A stretch of DNA of 64,000 bases from Bubalus kerabau (taxonomy: Eukaryota; Chordata; Mammalia; Artiodactyla; Bovidae). Below are positions 36,101 through 46,679 of the stretch, in pieces. Position 1 is the first letter of the stretch; every line of letters begins with the position of its first letter. The notes beneath the pieces were generated by a model. It worked only from the letters and a program-made list of their open reading frames with translations. It searched no databases and was not told where the DNA came from. The position numbers and the translations under genes are program-made. Where the stretch lies: the NCBI RefSeq assembly GCF_029407905.1, contig NC_073624.1:111600001-111664000 (forward strand). The letters run 5' to 3'.

Positions 36101-37370
36101 CCCCGCGCCCCTTGCCACATGCATACCACATGCTCGATTCGCTGATGGGTACATAAGAGAGGATCAATCAAACACTACTGGAAAACTTGAACTGGATGGG
36201 GAAACGTGCTAGACTCTAAAGGTAAAACCATGTAAACAGCTCCAAACAATCATGAGGGGACAGAGCATGGTGGTGACAGAGAACAGTCTCTGGTCGCGAG
36301 AGGTCATTCTCCTTTCCAGATTCCGACTCCCAACAAGAACACGTTCACCAAATGCAAACCTGACCATGTCATTCTCCCATTTCACTGCCGGGGACTTGGA
36401 AATGGCAGTGGGAAACCCCACTGCAGTGCTTTGCAGACTTTTTTAGAGAAAACATCTCTCCCTCGGGGCTGCCTGAGGAAAGCAACCACATTCTTAAGGG
36501 CTAGGCACATGGCCCAAAGAGCAGCCATAACTCTTGAGTCCTCCTGTGTGATTCACTCTTAAGAATCTGACAAATTTGGCATTTATTCGACAAATGTATC
36601 TTTTGTTTGTTGTAACACAAAAACAATGTTTATAACTACTTACAATCATAACTCTAAAAGAAAAAGAAAAAAGCACCTTTATTCCTACCATGATTTCTAG
36701 CACCTCCTAGGCAGGTATATTACCTATTCTCTCTGGAATACACTGCAGCTTCATATACAGGATAGGGCTGTGGACCCGATCCCAGCTACTTGGCGTGATG
36801 CATAAATCCTTTCCCAAAGCAACCCCTGACTCACCAGTCCCCTTTCCCACCAACACAATTATTCGCAGCCACATCAACAGTCAAATTTCAACCTGTGTTC
36901 CACCTCCTGGACTTTAATAACTGGAGCCTTGTGAACTTTGAGAGGACATATCCATTTTTCCAATCTCTACTTAGGTGTGATCATACTGAAGTCTTTCACC
37001 AACTCTCTTCCTCCCCACAGCGTGAGGATACTTAGAAACCCTTAGTTCATCACTCTGCTTGCACCTGTTTCCGTGGTTGCTTCCCCTTCCAGACTGTGTG
37101 TCTCTCGGGGGCTGGCTCTTGCTCAACTAAGCAGAGCCTGGCCATACAGGTAAATTTCGGGTCTACAGGAACCAGGGCTCTCACCCTAGGTAACCGAATC
37201 CCTCAAGACAAGGCAAAAGAGCTTGACTTATGAAGTTGAAATTAAACACGGATTTAAAAGGTGTGATCACACCTCCAGTCTCATTCTCTTTTCCCAAAAG
37301 AACTCCAGGTTCCGATGCAGGGGACGTCGAGCCTGGACGCCCAAAAGAGATGGGGGTGGGCGCAAAGTCA
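36101..37370. other. Intronic DNA immediately downstream of exon 1
   Basis: No recognised repeat or gene. GC content rises toward exon 1. Confidence 0.5.
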
Positions 37371-37375
37371 CTCAC

Positions 37376-37683
37376 CAACTGGTGGAAGGCGAATGTCTGT
37401 TCTCCAGCGTCTTGGTCCAGGGCTTGTACCAGCTGATCTGCTCCGCGGCTTTGCCCCAGAACCTCTCGGGGTCGGTCACCGAGGCCGCGAAGTGGGTCTT
37501 GTACTCGCCGCCGCCCGAGGACAGCGCCCTGCAGCCCCGGCCCCCGAGAGCGCCCCGCGGGCCGGGGGCCACGTACGCCCGGCGGGCCGGGCCGGCTCCG
37601 CGCGCGGGAGAGGACGCGGGCAGGGACCCGCCGAGGCCCCCCGCGCCGGTGACTTTGCGACACTGCAGCCAAGACGGCTTCAT
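37376..37683 (-). CDS. ACSS3: ACSS3 exon 1, coding part (acyl-CoA synthetase short-chain family member 3)
   Basis: This is the first coding exon of ACSS3, a mitochondrial ATP-dependent short-chain acyl-CoA synthetase that prefers propionate. The ATG is at 37683-37681 in a good context (purine at -3) and opens MKPSWLQCRKV, the N-terminus I recognise for mammalian ACSS3. Residues 1-55 are rich in Arg, Gly, Ala and Ser with almost no acidic residues, as expected of a mitochondrial transit peptide. From about residue 62 the sequence EYKTHFAASVTDPERFWGK begins the acetyl-CoA-synthetase N-terminal domain. The exon encodes 102 full codons plus two bases of a Trp codon (TG), then a consensus donor GTGAGT at 37375-37370. 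Exon 2 begins with the missing G. The exon lies in a CpG island. An open frame continues upstream in phase to about 38163, so the start rests on homology and not on an upstream stop. The adenylation and CoA-binding motifs are in exons outside the window. Confidence 0.95.
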
Positions 37684-38200
37684 CGCTGCCGGCTGGGTCG
37701 CCCCTTCCTCCCCAACTCCTTGCAGGCTCCTCCGCGCGCCGCCCGGAACGCACCACCCGTGGGGCGCTCGCGACTTCCTGGGGCCCCAAGGAGAGCAGGC
37801 GGGAGGCGGGAGAAAACCCCGAGGTGTGCCCAGGGCCCTGGGACTTTGGAAGGCACCACCAGAGTCGCCGGGAAAAACCGACCTGGAGCGGCAGGGGGAA
37901 GCTGGAGAGGGGGCGCGGAGTCGGGGAGGGGTGTGGGGGGTCCCCGCGTCCTGGAGAGAAACCCGGCGCGTCCGCAGCCCCGCGACCCCGCCGGGAGGGG
38001 CGCCCCCGCCCCGACACTGGAGAGCCCCTAAGGCGAGGACCGCCGGCCCAGCCCCGCCTGTTTTCCAGCAAACAAGTTGTGTGCGGCTGCTCGGGGTCGG
38101 TCTCCGAGAACCGGCGGGAGGAGCCGCCTCGCCCCGGGCGGCGGGAGCCGTCGGCCGAGCCAAGCTCGGCGGCCCTCGGGCCCCTGAAGTCTCAGGTTTT
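37380..38200. promoter_or_regulatory. ACSS3: CpG island and ACSS3 promoter region
   Basis: Base composition changes abruptly from AT-rich to very GC-rich with dense CpG, including runs such as CCCCGCGGGCCGGGGGCC, GGCGCGG and CGGGCGGCGGG. The block covers exon 1 and roughly 500 bp upstream of the ATG. No TATA box is seen just upstream of the ATG, and GC-box-like GGGCGG elements occur, as in dispersed CpG-island promoters. The transcription start cannot be placed from sequence. Upstream of about 38.2 kb the composition returns to AT-rich. Confidence 0.8.
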
Positions 38201-38770
38201 TTAATTTACTTCTTTTGAAAACAAAGCTCCATCCCTGGCCACTTAGAAAACAAGTGGCTCCGGGGCGAGGGCGGCTCCAGGATTTCCTGACAGCTGAGAG
38301 AGGAGGAGTAGAGGGAGGTTGCCCAACCGAATTGGAAAGAGCCTCGTGGGGGTGACTGACAGGCCGCAGGGAAGGTAGCCCCCCACCCCCACCCTTGGGA
38401 TGGGACCTTCGGATCGGACTCCCCAGGCGAGCTCGGCAGAAATTAGGACGACCTGTTGCTTTCTCTCTCTTCCCTTTTGCCTCTTCGGAGTTTCTTTGGC
38501 CCGTTTTTTGTTGTTTTTTTGATGAGTCAAAAAACAAAAAACAAAAATTTAAGTCAAAAGGAAGAGCAAAGTCAAGATGAATCAAAAAAGAGGAAGCTGA
38601 GGAAACTTTAAAAAGAAAGGCAGGAGGTGTAAGTTACTGTCTGGCGGGCTTAACATTCTTTAAACTCCTCACTATTCGGTTTGGTTTGGGGTTTGAGTTT
38701 TGTTTTTCTAACATTGTGCTGGCACTTTCAGATATGTTAGCTCCTGCATTTCCCAACCAGTACTAAGAAG
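38201..38770. other. Upstream flank of the ACSS3 CpG island
   Basis: GC content falls gradually. Apart from the AP-1/hairpin site nothing is recognised. Confidence 0.5.
38504..38545. promoter_or_regulatory. T/A hairpin with an AP-1 site at its tip
   Basis: A T-rich arm (38504-38522) faces an A-rich arm (38527-38545). The 8 bp next to the loop pair perfectly and the rest imperfectly. The centre reads TGAGTCA (38523-38529), the consensus AP-1 half-palindrome. It lies about 840 bp upstream of the ACSS3 ATG. Function is not shown by the sequence. Confidence 0.4.
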
Positions 38771-38774
38771 CAGG

Positions 38775-39319
38775 TGAAGAAGGAATTCATAGGGCCTGAA
38801 CTCCGTCTTAGGCCTGTTCATGCTGATCATGCTCAGCCACCTTTCCAATGGACTCTGAACTCTGGGTTTAGTGCCTATGAAAACAACAGAAGGAGAAGAC
38901 CCCCTCCAGACAGAGGAACCTTGAAGATTGTATCTAGCTTACTCATCGCCTAAGAGAAACCATACACTAATCACCCCTTCCTCCAGACAGGCCATAAATT
39001 TTTCTGTATCAATTGGAGTGTAACCTCGGCCATATTGATTATTGGCTAACTGTTTGACTGTTTGAGCACATGAGCACATAGCACGTGAATGATGGGGTTA
39101 TTGGGATTGTATTTTCCTTGGTTTATGTAAGTCTCAAGGAATTTGGAGTGGTGGGTTCAGACACGTGCACATGGGGTATAAAAGATTTTCACAAATGCTG
39201 GTCGGGGTCCTTGACTAAGAGGAGACTCTGCCTTGGGCCCGCCCGTGTAATAAACTGCACTCCACTATCCGCATTGTCCTTCTGAGTGAGTTTGTTTCCC
39301 GAAACGCGTGGCTACAACA
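38775..39319 (+). mobile_element. Endogenous retrovirus LTR (solo)
   Basis: The block has LTR architecture in plus orientation: TATA box GGGTATAAAAGATT at about 39175-39188, polyadenylation signal AATAAA at 39249-39254, and an end in ...GGCTACAACA at 39319. No primer-binding site or gag follows, so it is a solo or isolated LTR. The 5' boundary is approximate. It points away from ACSS3, whose ATG is about 1.1 kb to the left. Confidence 0.65.
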
Positions 39320-40118
39320 TAGGAACTGTAATCCCCATGTTGACCACGTTGAGGCAGTGTGATGGATACCTTGGCACTCCTGTGATTCAAGGTGGACTGA
39401 CTTGTCATGTTAGTGGTGCCACTTACCCCAGCATACAACACAAATACGTTTTCTCTCTGTGCCCCAGCTTGGAAAAGGTGGGGAATCTGACTCCCAAGTC
39501 CACAATTTTCACACCAGGCTAATGATTCAAAAGAAGAAAGATTTTAGACTTCCGGCAAAATATAACAAGGTGACTACCCACATGCATTCCTCTTCTTCAT
39601 CTTCCTTTTCTTTCTAAAAAAGAAGGGACAGTGGTGATGGTTGCGGTGGTGATTATGATGGTGGTGGTAAAAATCTGTAAGCATGAAGAAAACAGGAGAG
39701 GACAACGAGCCAAATGAGACAATGGAAAGAAATTAAATCAATGGTGTATGACTTAAGGGGGCAGGAGGGTGGCAGGGGGAAGCTGAGAGCAGAAAATGCA
39801 TTTCCTTATCAGAAACCTGAAATGTTTCAGCATTAGGAGGCCCTGGGTTCCTCTGAAAGTTCAGGATGAAGTTTAAGGACTTAAAAACAAAAGGGCTGAT
39901 TAAAAGATTGTGTAAGAAAAGTTAGACTCCCACACTGCTGGATTAAACTGTTTTTTCTGGACCCTGCATTGTGCTGTTTTGGTTTAAGTACTTTTTGAAA
40001 TAGATTGTGATTACCAGTTTCATTTCAAGAAAAGGGAAGAGTGTAAGTGAAGGTCAGTCCACAGGAGGAGTAGTGGAGATGAGAACTGGAGTGAGCAATA
40101 AAACTAGAAACTTAAGCC
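39320..40118. other. Intergenic DNA without recognised genes
   Basis: Contains a TGG/TGA-rich patch at about 39630-39670. Nothing else recognised. Confidence 0.5.
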
Positions 40119-40328
40119 AAGCTCCCCCATCCCTGGGATTCTCCAGGCAAGAACACTAGAGTGGGTTGCCATTTCCTTCTCCAATGCATGAAAGTGAAAA
40201 GTGAAAGTGAAGTCGCTCAGTCATGTCCGACTCTTAGCAACCCCACGGACTACAGCCCACCAGGCTGCTCCGTCCATGGGATTTTCCAAGCAAGAGTGCT
40301 GGAGTAGGGTGCCATTGCCTTCTCCGAG
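40119..40328 (-). mobile_element. Bov-A2 SINE, truncated
   Basis: Reverse-complemented Bov-A units: 'ccctgggattctccaggcaag' then 'gtgaagtcgctcagtcatg', ending near GCCTTCTCCGAGG. One unit is incomplete. Confidence 0.85.
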
Positions 40329-41074
40329 GAAACTAGAAAGTAGTGTGCAGGTCTGCCTGAGGTTAGACCATTTCACCTTTAACACCAAACATTATTTGAG
40401 GCTGATAATCCTTATCTCACAGGATTGTTACAAGATTTAAATATGTATAAACTGCATAGCTCCTAGGCATTAGCAAACCAACACTCAGTCCAAAAAATAA
40501 ATCCCTCAAATCTCCAACTTCACTAACACCCTAAAATTTTAGTCAGAAATTTTTGCAAGAAATTATTTTAATTGAAGCATGCATGTACATTCTGTACTTC
40601 TTCAAAAAAAGCAAAATTATATTTTTAACTAATTTGGGGGCAATGTGGTTGCAGTCTTTTTGGTTTTCACGCCGTCTAAAATTCTAGCTTTTTGTAATAA
40701 GTACAATATTTATTTCATTGTATGGCAATAAATGGTATGTTTAATATGCTATTCAAGATGACATATTAAACACCTTGAGCAAAGATTAGTAGATCAAGAT
40801 TATCTGAAACTTTCATATGATGAAGAAGCATGCAAGGAAAGCACATAGAGAATCAAAAAAGTCTGAAAGACTGCTCGAGAAAGAATGAGAGAAAGGAAGG
40901 AAATTGGAGTTGGAACACTTACTGCCTAAGAAAAAGATGCTGAAAGTTAGGAAGGCAGAGTAGAATTAGAATTAAAAGAGGAAAAAGATACAGGAATCCT
41001 ACAACTGTTTCCTAGGATTATAACAGCCTCTGATCAGTCATTCTTAGTACAGGCTAAACTTGTTTGCAGAGTTG
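40329..41074. other. Intergenic DNA without recognised features
   Basis: AT-rich. No gene or repeat identified. Confidence 0.5.
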
Positions 41075-41545
41075 TTGTTCAGTCGCTAAGTCTTGTCCAA
41101 CTCTTTGGAACCCCATGGACTGTAGCATACCAGGCTTCCCTCCCCTCCAGTATCTCTTGGTGTTTGTTCAAACCCATGTCCATTGAGTCTGTGATTCTAT
41201 CTAACCATCTCATTTTCTGCCTTCCCTGTCCCCTTTTGCCTTCACTCTTTCCCAGCATCAGGGTCTTTTCCGATGAGTCAGCTCTGCACATTAGGGGGCT
41301 GAAGTATTGGAGCTTCAGCTTCAGCATCAGTCCTTCCAATGAATATTCAGGGTTGATTTCCTTCAGGATTGTCTGGTTTAATCTTGCTGTCCAAGGGACT
41401 CTCAAGAGTTCTCCTGCACCACAGTTCGAAAGCATCAATTCTTCTGTGCTCAACCTTCCTTATGGTTCAACTCTCATATGCATATTCATACATGACTATT
41501 GGAAAAATCATAGCCTTGGCTATCCAGGCCTTTGTTAACAGAGAG
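41075..41545 (-). mobile_element. BovB LINE 3' fragment, decayed
   Basis: The minus strand carries the BovB C-terminal wording (LKEINPEYSLEGLMLKLKLQYF) with several changes and gaps. It is more diverged than the other BovB copies here, hence older. Confidence 0.8.
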
Positions 41546-42142
41546 AGTAAAAGGAATGAAAAAGTACACAGTTTAAAAATAAGTGTAGACTACCCTGATC
41601 ATGTATTCTGCTGGCTACAGAATTTTCACATAAATTTGTTTAGAGTTAAATGTCTACTTTTGTGTATTGGAACTAGTAAGATTTTTACTACCGACAAAAG
41701 TAAGAATGTTCTCATATATTAAATTTCCTGGATATTATGAAAACTTGGCATGGAAGTATTTGCATAAATTATTTCTGCAGCAAGTACAGACTGTGCTGAA
41801 ATTTGAGCCTGCAGAAACACTGCAGATTAATTCTGATTTAGTAAAGAATTTCTGGAAAATATGCTAGTTTTCATAGCTCAGTAAATATTTTTAAAACTTC
41901 TGAAGTGAAATAGCTAATAGTAATTTAATTACAGACTCCTGTTTTGAAACTTTCTTCTTTTTTGCTCACACAGTAACTTCAGTAAAGTCAAGGGGAAAAG
42001 GCAGATGAAAGAATTGTTTTAAAACAAATAATATTTCAGTGGATGGGAAGAGCTCTACAACTTCAATTCATCCTAGCAACCAAATGGGATTCATCGACCA
42101 GCTTAATTTTTATTTTTTAAAGACATTCCTTATCAGTTGCGT
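41546..42142. other. Intergenic DNA without recognised features
   Basis: AT-rich; nothing supported. Confidence 0.5.
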
Positions 42143-42350
42143 GAATGCTAAGTTGCTTCAGTCATGTCCAACTCTTTGCGACCCCATGGACTGTAGCTTG
42201 CCAGACTCTCCTGTCCATGGGGATTCTTCCTTCAGGCAAGAAAACCCAAGTGGGTTGCCTTGTCCTCCTCCAAGGGATCTTTCCGACCCAAACCATCTCT
42301 TAACGTTTCCTTCATTGGCAAGCATGTTCTTTACCACTAGCGCCACATTA
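42143..42350 (-). mobile_element. Bov-tA SINE
   Basis: Reverse complement with the Bov-A body ('gttgcttcagtcatgtccaac') and tRNA-like head ending CACTAGCGCCACATTA. Confidence 0.85.
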
Positions 42351-42354
42351 TCCA

Positions 42355-42560
42355 TTTTAAATAACCAAAAAGGGTCTATTGTATAGCACTTGGAACTCTG
42401 TTCAATGTTATGTGGGGCAGCCTGGATGAGAGGGGAGTCTGGGGGAGAATGGATACATGTATATGTATGGCTGAGTCCCTTCACTGGTCACCTGAAACTA
42501 TCACAATATTGTTTGTTAATCGGCTAACCCCAACACAAAATTAAAGATTTTTTAAAGTAA
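42355..42560 (+). mobile_element. L1 3' end
   Basis: Wording 'attgtatagcacttggaactctgttcaatgttatgtgg' and 'cctgaaactatcacaatattg' followed by an A-rich tail is typical of an older ruminant L1 3' UTR. Confidence 0.65.
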
Positions 42561-43059
42561 ACAATAAAACATCTTAAAATTTATTTTTAGTTAGTAAAAG
42601 TTAATAAAAATATAGTTGTTTTATTTGAAGAAAACTGAAAAGGAACAACCTGGGAAAATACTTCTAATCATTTTTTTCAAGTTCTTGGGGGTTTTGTTTG
42701 TGTTTGTTTTTCTCTGTATAACAATTTACAGTTGGTGGGGGGGAGTCTCATCAGTGGAGCTGTGAATAAAAATGGTTAATATTTTAATCAGATCCCCCAA
42801 ATCCTTGAAAGATCATTTTAATTCTTCTTTAGAGGTAATTCCTTAGAAAGTATTGTTTCTACTTTATTGTCTTAAACCAAAACCACTGCTTGTTACTCAA
42901 TTTTTGTATTAATAATAAAACTTTATACAAGAAAGGATCTCATTATCAGGGAACAAATGATGAAAAGGAATAGAAATATCCTTTATAATAAAAGTTTTTG
43001 TAAAATGTAGTTGATTGCCTAACATTACTTCAGGTTCCCAGTTTGTGTGTGCATGTGTG

Positions 43060-43098
<39 letters not shown>

Positions 43099-44319
43099 TT
43101 GGAAGATACAAAGTTAAACCAGAAAATGAAACAAGTCCAAAACAAGAGTTGCTCTTACATAACAAGGAAGTGGGTAATCACTTTGAGGTTTTAAAGACAA
43201 GTATTTCAGATGGAGTACTGTTTTAAAATGGAAGAAAATATGAAAACAAAGAAATTACTTTTAGTAGATCGTAAAAACAGATATCTCATTTATATGCATA
43301 AGACAGTTTTAAAGTATTTGGACATTTTTTCCAGCCATCATTCTGAATGAGAAGAGTTTAGCTGATTCTTGTGATACTAGTATGTGTTACCTGTTGATTC
43401 AAATCCCTACCTTTTAAAAAAGTAAACAACTGAATATTTAGAGTTCTAGGGTGTGTTCACAATCTCCAATGAAGATATTTTGTGTATAGCAAGGATTTCA
43501 GTGGACTTCTCTTTGTTACTTGATTACACTTGCTTTTTTGCTTAATCCAGATACTCCTGTAACTTGGTGTGAATATAAAATTTGTCTCTTTATATCTGTT
43601 TACTTATGTGGATATGATACAGGGTTTATTTCTTTATAACATTATACTGCTTCTTCCCATTGAAACTTTTATTAGCCTAGTATAAACCAACTCATAAGCT
43701 TTGAAAGAGTAAGACAACTGTTGTTGCTATTTTTACTTTCCATCACTTATTGGTAGCATTGTTTTATATCTACGAACCACAAGTAAGATTGCTGGGTTCT
43801 GCCAGACTATTCCAGCCACCAGAATTCTCTTCCTTTGATCTCTGCTCTGACAACACCAAGAGACAGTACAAAGGTTTAAGCTTTTTAATAGGTGATCACA
43901 CCTGCAAAGCTAGCTATTAGTGTGTGTGTGTGTTGTGTGTGAAATGACTGATTTCTCCTTTCTTCTCCTTTGACATCTCTAAAGGCCATTCCTTCATCAT
44001 TCCTTCAGCAAGCTAATCTAGTCACTTGCTAGCCCAACTGCCTTTCTGCAGGCTCTACCACCTCCTATCACTCAATTAATTCGCAAGTGTTTACTGAGTC
44101 CTCTCCCTACTAATGCTCAGCAGAGTTCTAGGAGCACCAAGAATTATTTATCAATGACCAAGAGGTACTAGTAGATCCATTTCTGTCCCTGAGTAGCTCA
44201 TAGTATAGTCAGGAAAATAACACAGCAAGTGTCGTATACTGTTAGGTTCTTCAGAGGCAGATGAAAAAGCAATAGTGGAGGAAGGACCCCAAAATGGAAT
44301 GGAAAAGCCCTATAACTAA
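42561..44319. other. Intergenic DNA with a GT microsatellite
   Basis: Imperfect then pure (GT)n at 43043-43096, plus a short GT run at about 43921-43940. No gene recognised. Confidence 0.55.
43043..43096. repeat. (GT)n microsatellite
   Basis: Imperfect GT/GC start leading to about 16 uninterrupted GT units. Confidence 0.93.
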
Positions 44320-44770
44320 GGCAAAAGTAATCATCCTAAAACATGAATCAATTTTATCACTCCCTTGCCTAAAATCTGTCAATGGCTTCTCACCACCTGT
44401 AGAGAGGAGTCTGAAGCTGTTAGCATTGATCTGTCATTTTCACTTGGGATCTATTCTGCTCCCCTTAGAAGTCATTTGGAAATGAGTAGTATATTATTAT
44501 CTATTGCTGTTTAATAAATTATTCCCTAACTGAGCAGCAACAGATGTTTATTCTCTCATGTGAGCGTCTCTGGATCAGGAATCAGGATGAGTTAGTTAGC
44601 TGGGTGGTTCTGGCTCTAATGAAGTGGTAGCCAGGCGGTCTCTTGTTCAGGACTAAGATCATCTCAATGGGCAGGAGGATCAGCTTCATGCTCACTAGCA
44701 TGGCTGCTGTCAGGAAGCTTCAGTGCATGGGGCTGTTCAGAAGACACAACTGACTTCCCCCTGACAAGTG
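44320..44770. mobile_element. Ancient repeats (L2-like, then an unnamed element)
   Basis: About 44320-44480 carries the L2-like block 'atcactcccttgcctaaaatctgtcaatggcttctcacc'. About 44490-44770 resembles a widespread ancient mammalian repeat ('ctattgctgtttaataaattattcc...ggttctggctctaatg'), whose family I do not name with confidence. Confidence 0.5.
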
Positions 44771-44881
44771 ACTGAGTGATGGATTGATTGAGTGATGTGC
44801 TATGTGTGGGTGTGAGAGAAAGAGAAAGAGAGAGAGCAAGACAGACCCCCACAATCTTTTATATAACCCAGTCCCATTAGT

Positions 44882-44967
44882 TCTGCTGCTGCTGCTGCTA
44901 AGTCGCTTCAGTTGTGTCCGACTATATGCGACCCCATAGACTGCAGCCCACCAGGCTCCCCCATCCC
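44882..44967 (-). mobile_element. Bov-A2 SINE fragment abutting a BovB 3' end
   Basis: A (CTG)n tail-complement, then 'aagtcgcttcagttgtgtccg' to 'caggctcccccatccc', cut exactly where the BovB 3' repeat AGTTCAGTTCAGTTCA begins. Confidence 0.85.
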
Positions 44968-46679
44968 ATCAGTTCAGTTCAGTTCAATTGCCCAATCATG
45001 TCCGACTCTTTGCAACCCCATGGACTGTAGCACGCCAGGCTTCCCTGTCCATCACCAATTCCCGGAGCTTACTCAAACTCATGTCCATTGAGTCAGTGAT
45101 GCCATCCAACCATTTCGTCCTCTGTCATCCCCTTCTCCTCCCACCGTCAATCTTTCCCAGCATCAGGGTCTTTTCCAAGGAGTCAATTCTTCACATCAGA
45201 TGACCAGAGTATTGGAGTTTCAGCTTCAGCATCATCCTTCTAATAAATATTCTGGACTGACTTCCTTTAGGATGGACTGTTTGGATCTCCTTGCAGTCCA
45301 AGGGACTCTCAAGAGTCTTCTGCAACACCACAGTTCAAACGCATCAATTCTTCAGCACTCAGCTTTCTTTATAGTCTGACTCTCACATCCATACATGACT
45401 ACTGGAAAAACCATAGCTTTGACAACATGGACCTTTGTTGACAAAGTAATGTTTCTGCTTTTTAATATGCTGTCTAGGTTGGTCATAACTTTTCTTCCAA
45501 GGAGCAAGCGTCTTTTAAGTTCATGGCTGCAGTCACCATCTGCAGTGATTTTGGAGCCCCCCAAAATAAAATCTCTCACTGTTTCCACTGTTTCCCCATC
45601 TATCTGCCATGAAGTGATGGGACCAGATGCCATGATCTTAGTTTTCTGAATGCTTAGTTTTAAGCCAGCTTTTTCACTATCTTCTTTCACATTCATCAAG
45701 AGGCTCTTTAGTTCTTCCTTGCTTTCTGCCATAAGGGTGGTGTGATCTGTATATAACAGGTTATTGATATTTCTCCCAGAAATATTGATTCCAACTTGTG
45801 CTTCATCCAGCCCAGCATTTCTCATGATGTACTCTGTATATATTCCATGAGCTAGTACCTCAGACACTAAAGAATCTGCCTGCAATACAGGAGATGTGAG
45901 TTCGATTGCTGGGTTGGGAAGATCCCCTGGAGAAGGGAATGTCAACCCACTCCAGTATTCTTGCTTGGAGAATTCCATGGAGAATTCTGGCAGGCTACAG
46001 TCCATGGGGTCTGAGGTCAGGGGCAGTGGCCAAGAGGAGCTACCCCATGCCTGAGGTCAGGGGCAGCAGCCGAGAAGAGCAACCCCACGTCCAAGGAGCG
46101 GCAGCTGCGCGGGCACAGAAGGGCTGTGAGGAGCTACTCCACGTTCAAGGTCAGGAGGGGTGACCATGAGGAAATACCCCTCATCCAAGGTAAGGAGCAG
46201 CGGCTGTGCTTTGCTGTAGCACGCATGAAGAGATACCCCATGACCAAGGTAAAAGAAACCCAAGTAAGACGGTAGTTGTTGCGAGAGGGCATCAGAGGGC
46301 AGACACACTGAAACCATAATCACAGAAAACTAGCCAATCTGATCACATGGACCACAGCCTTGTCCAACTCAATGAAACTAAGCCATGCCGTGTGGGGCCA
46401 CCCAAGACCGGCGGGTCATGGTGGAAAGGTCTGACAGAATGTGGTCCACTGGAGAAGGGAATGGCAAACCACTTCAATATTCTTGCCTTGAGAACCCCAT
46501 GAACAGTATGAAAAGGCAAAATGACAGGATACTGAAAGAGGAACTCCCCAGGTCGGCAGGTGCCCAATATGCTACTGGAGATCACTAGAGAAATAACTCC
46601 AGAAAGAATGAAGGGATGGAGCCAAAGCAAAAACAATACCCAGTTGTGGATGTGACTGGTGATAGAAGCAAGGTCCGAT

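Larger units (their letters stand above)
2467..37375 (-). other. ACSS3: ACSS3 intron 1 (34.9 kb)
   Basis: The intron is bounded by GTGAGT (donor, 37375-37370) and TTTTTCAG (acceptor, ending 2467), both read on the minus strand. It contains the L1, BovB, SINE, MIR, L2 and hAT fragments listed separately. I saw no further exon with known homology inside it. Internal open frames belong to L1, BovB or SINEs, or are short and unrecognised. Confidence 0.9.

Noticed and set aside
37223..38218. Plus-strand open frame of 331 codons across the ACSS3 CpG island
   Set aside because: It is antisense to exon 1, is of extreme Pro/Arg/Gly composition, and similar long frames exist on several other frames of the island. 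It is a GC-content effect.
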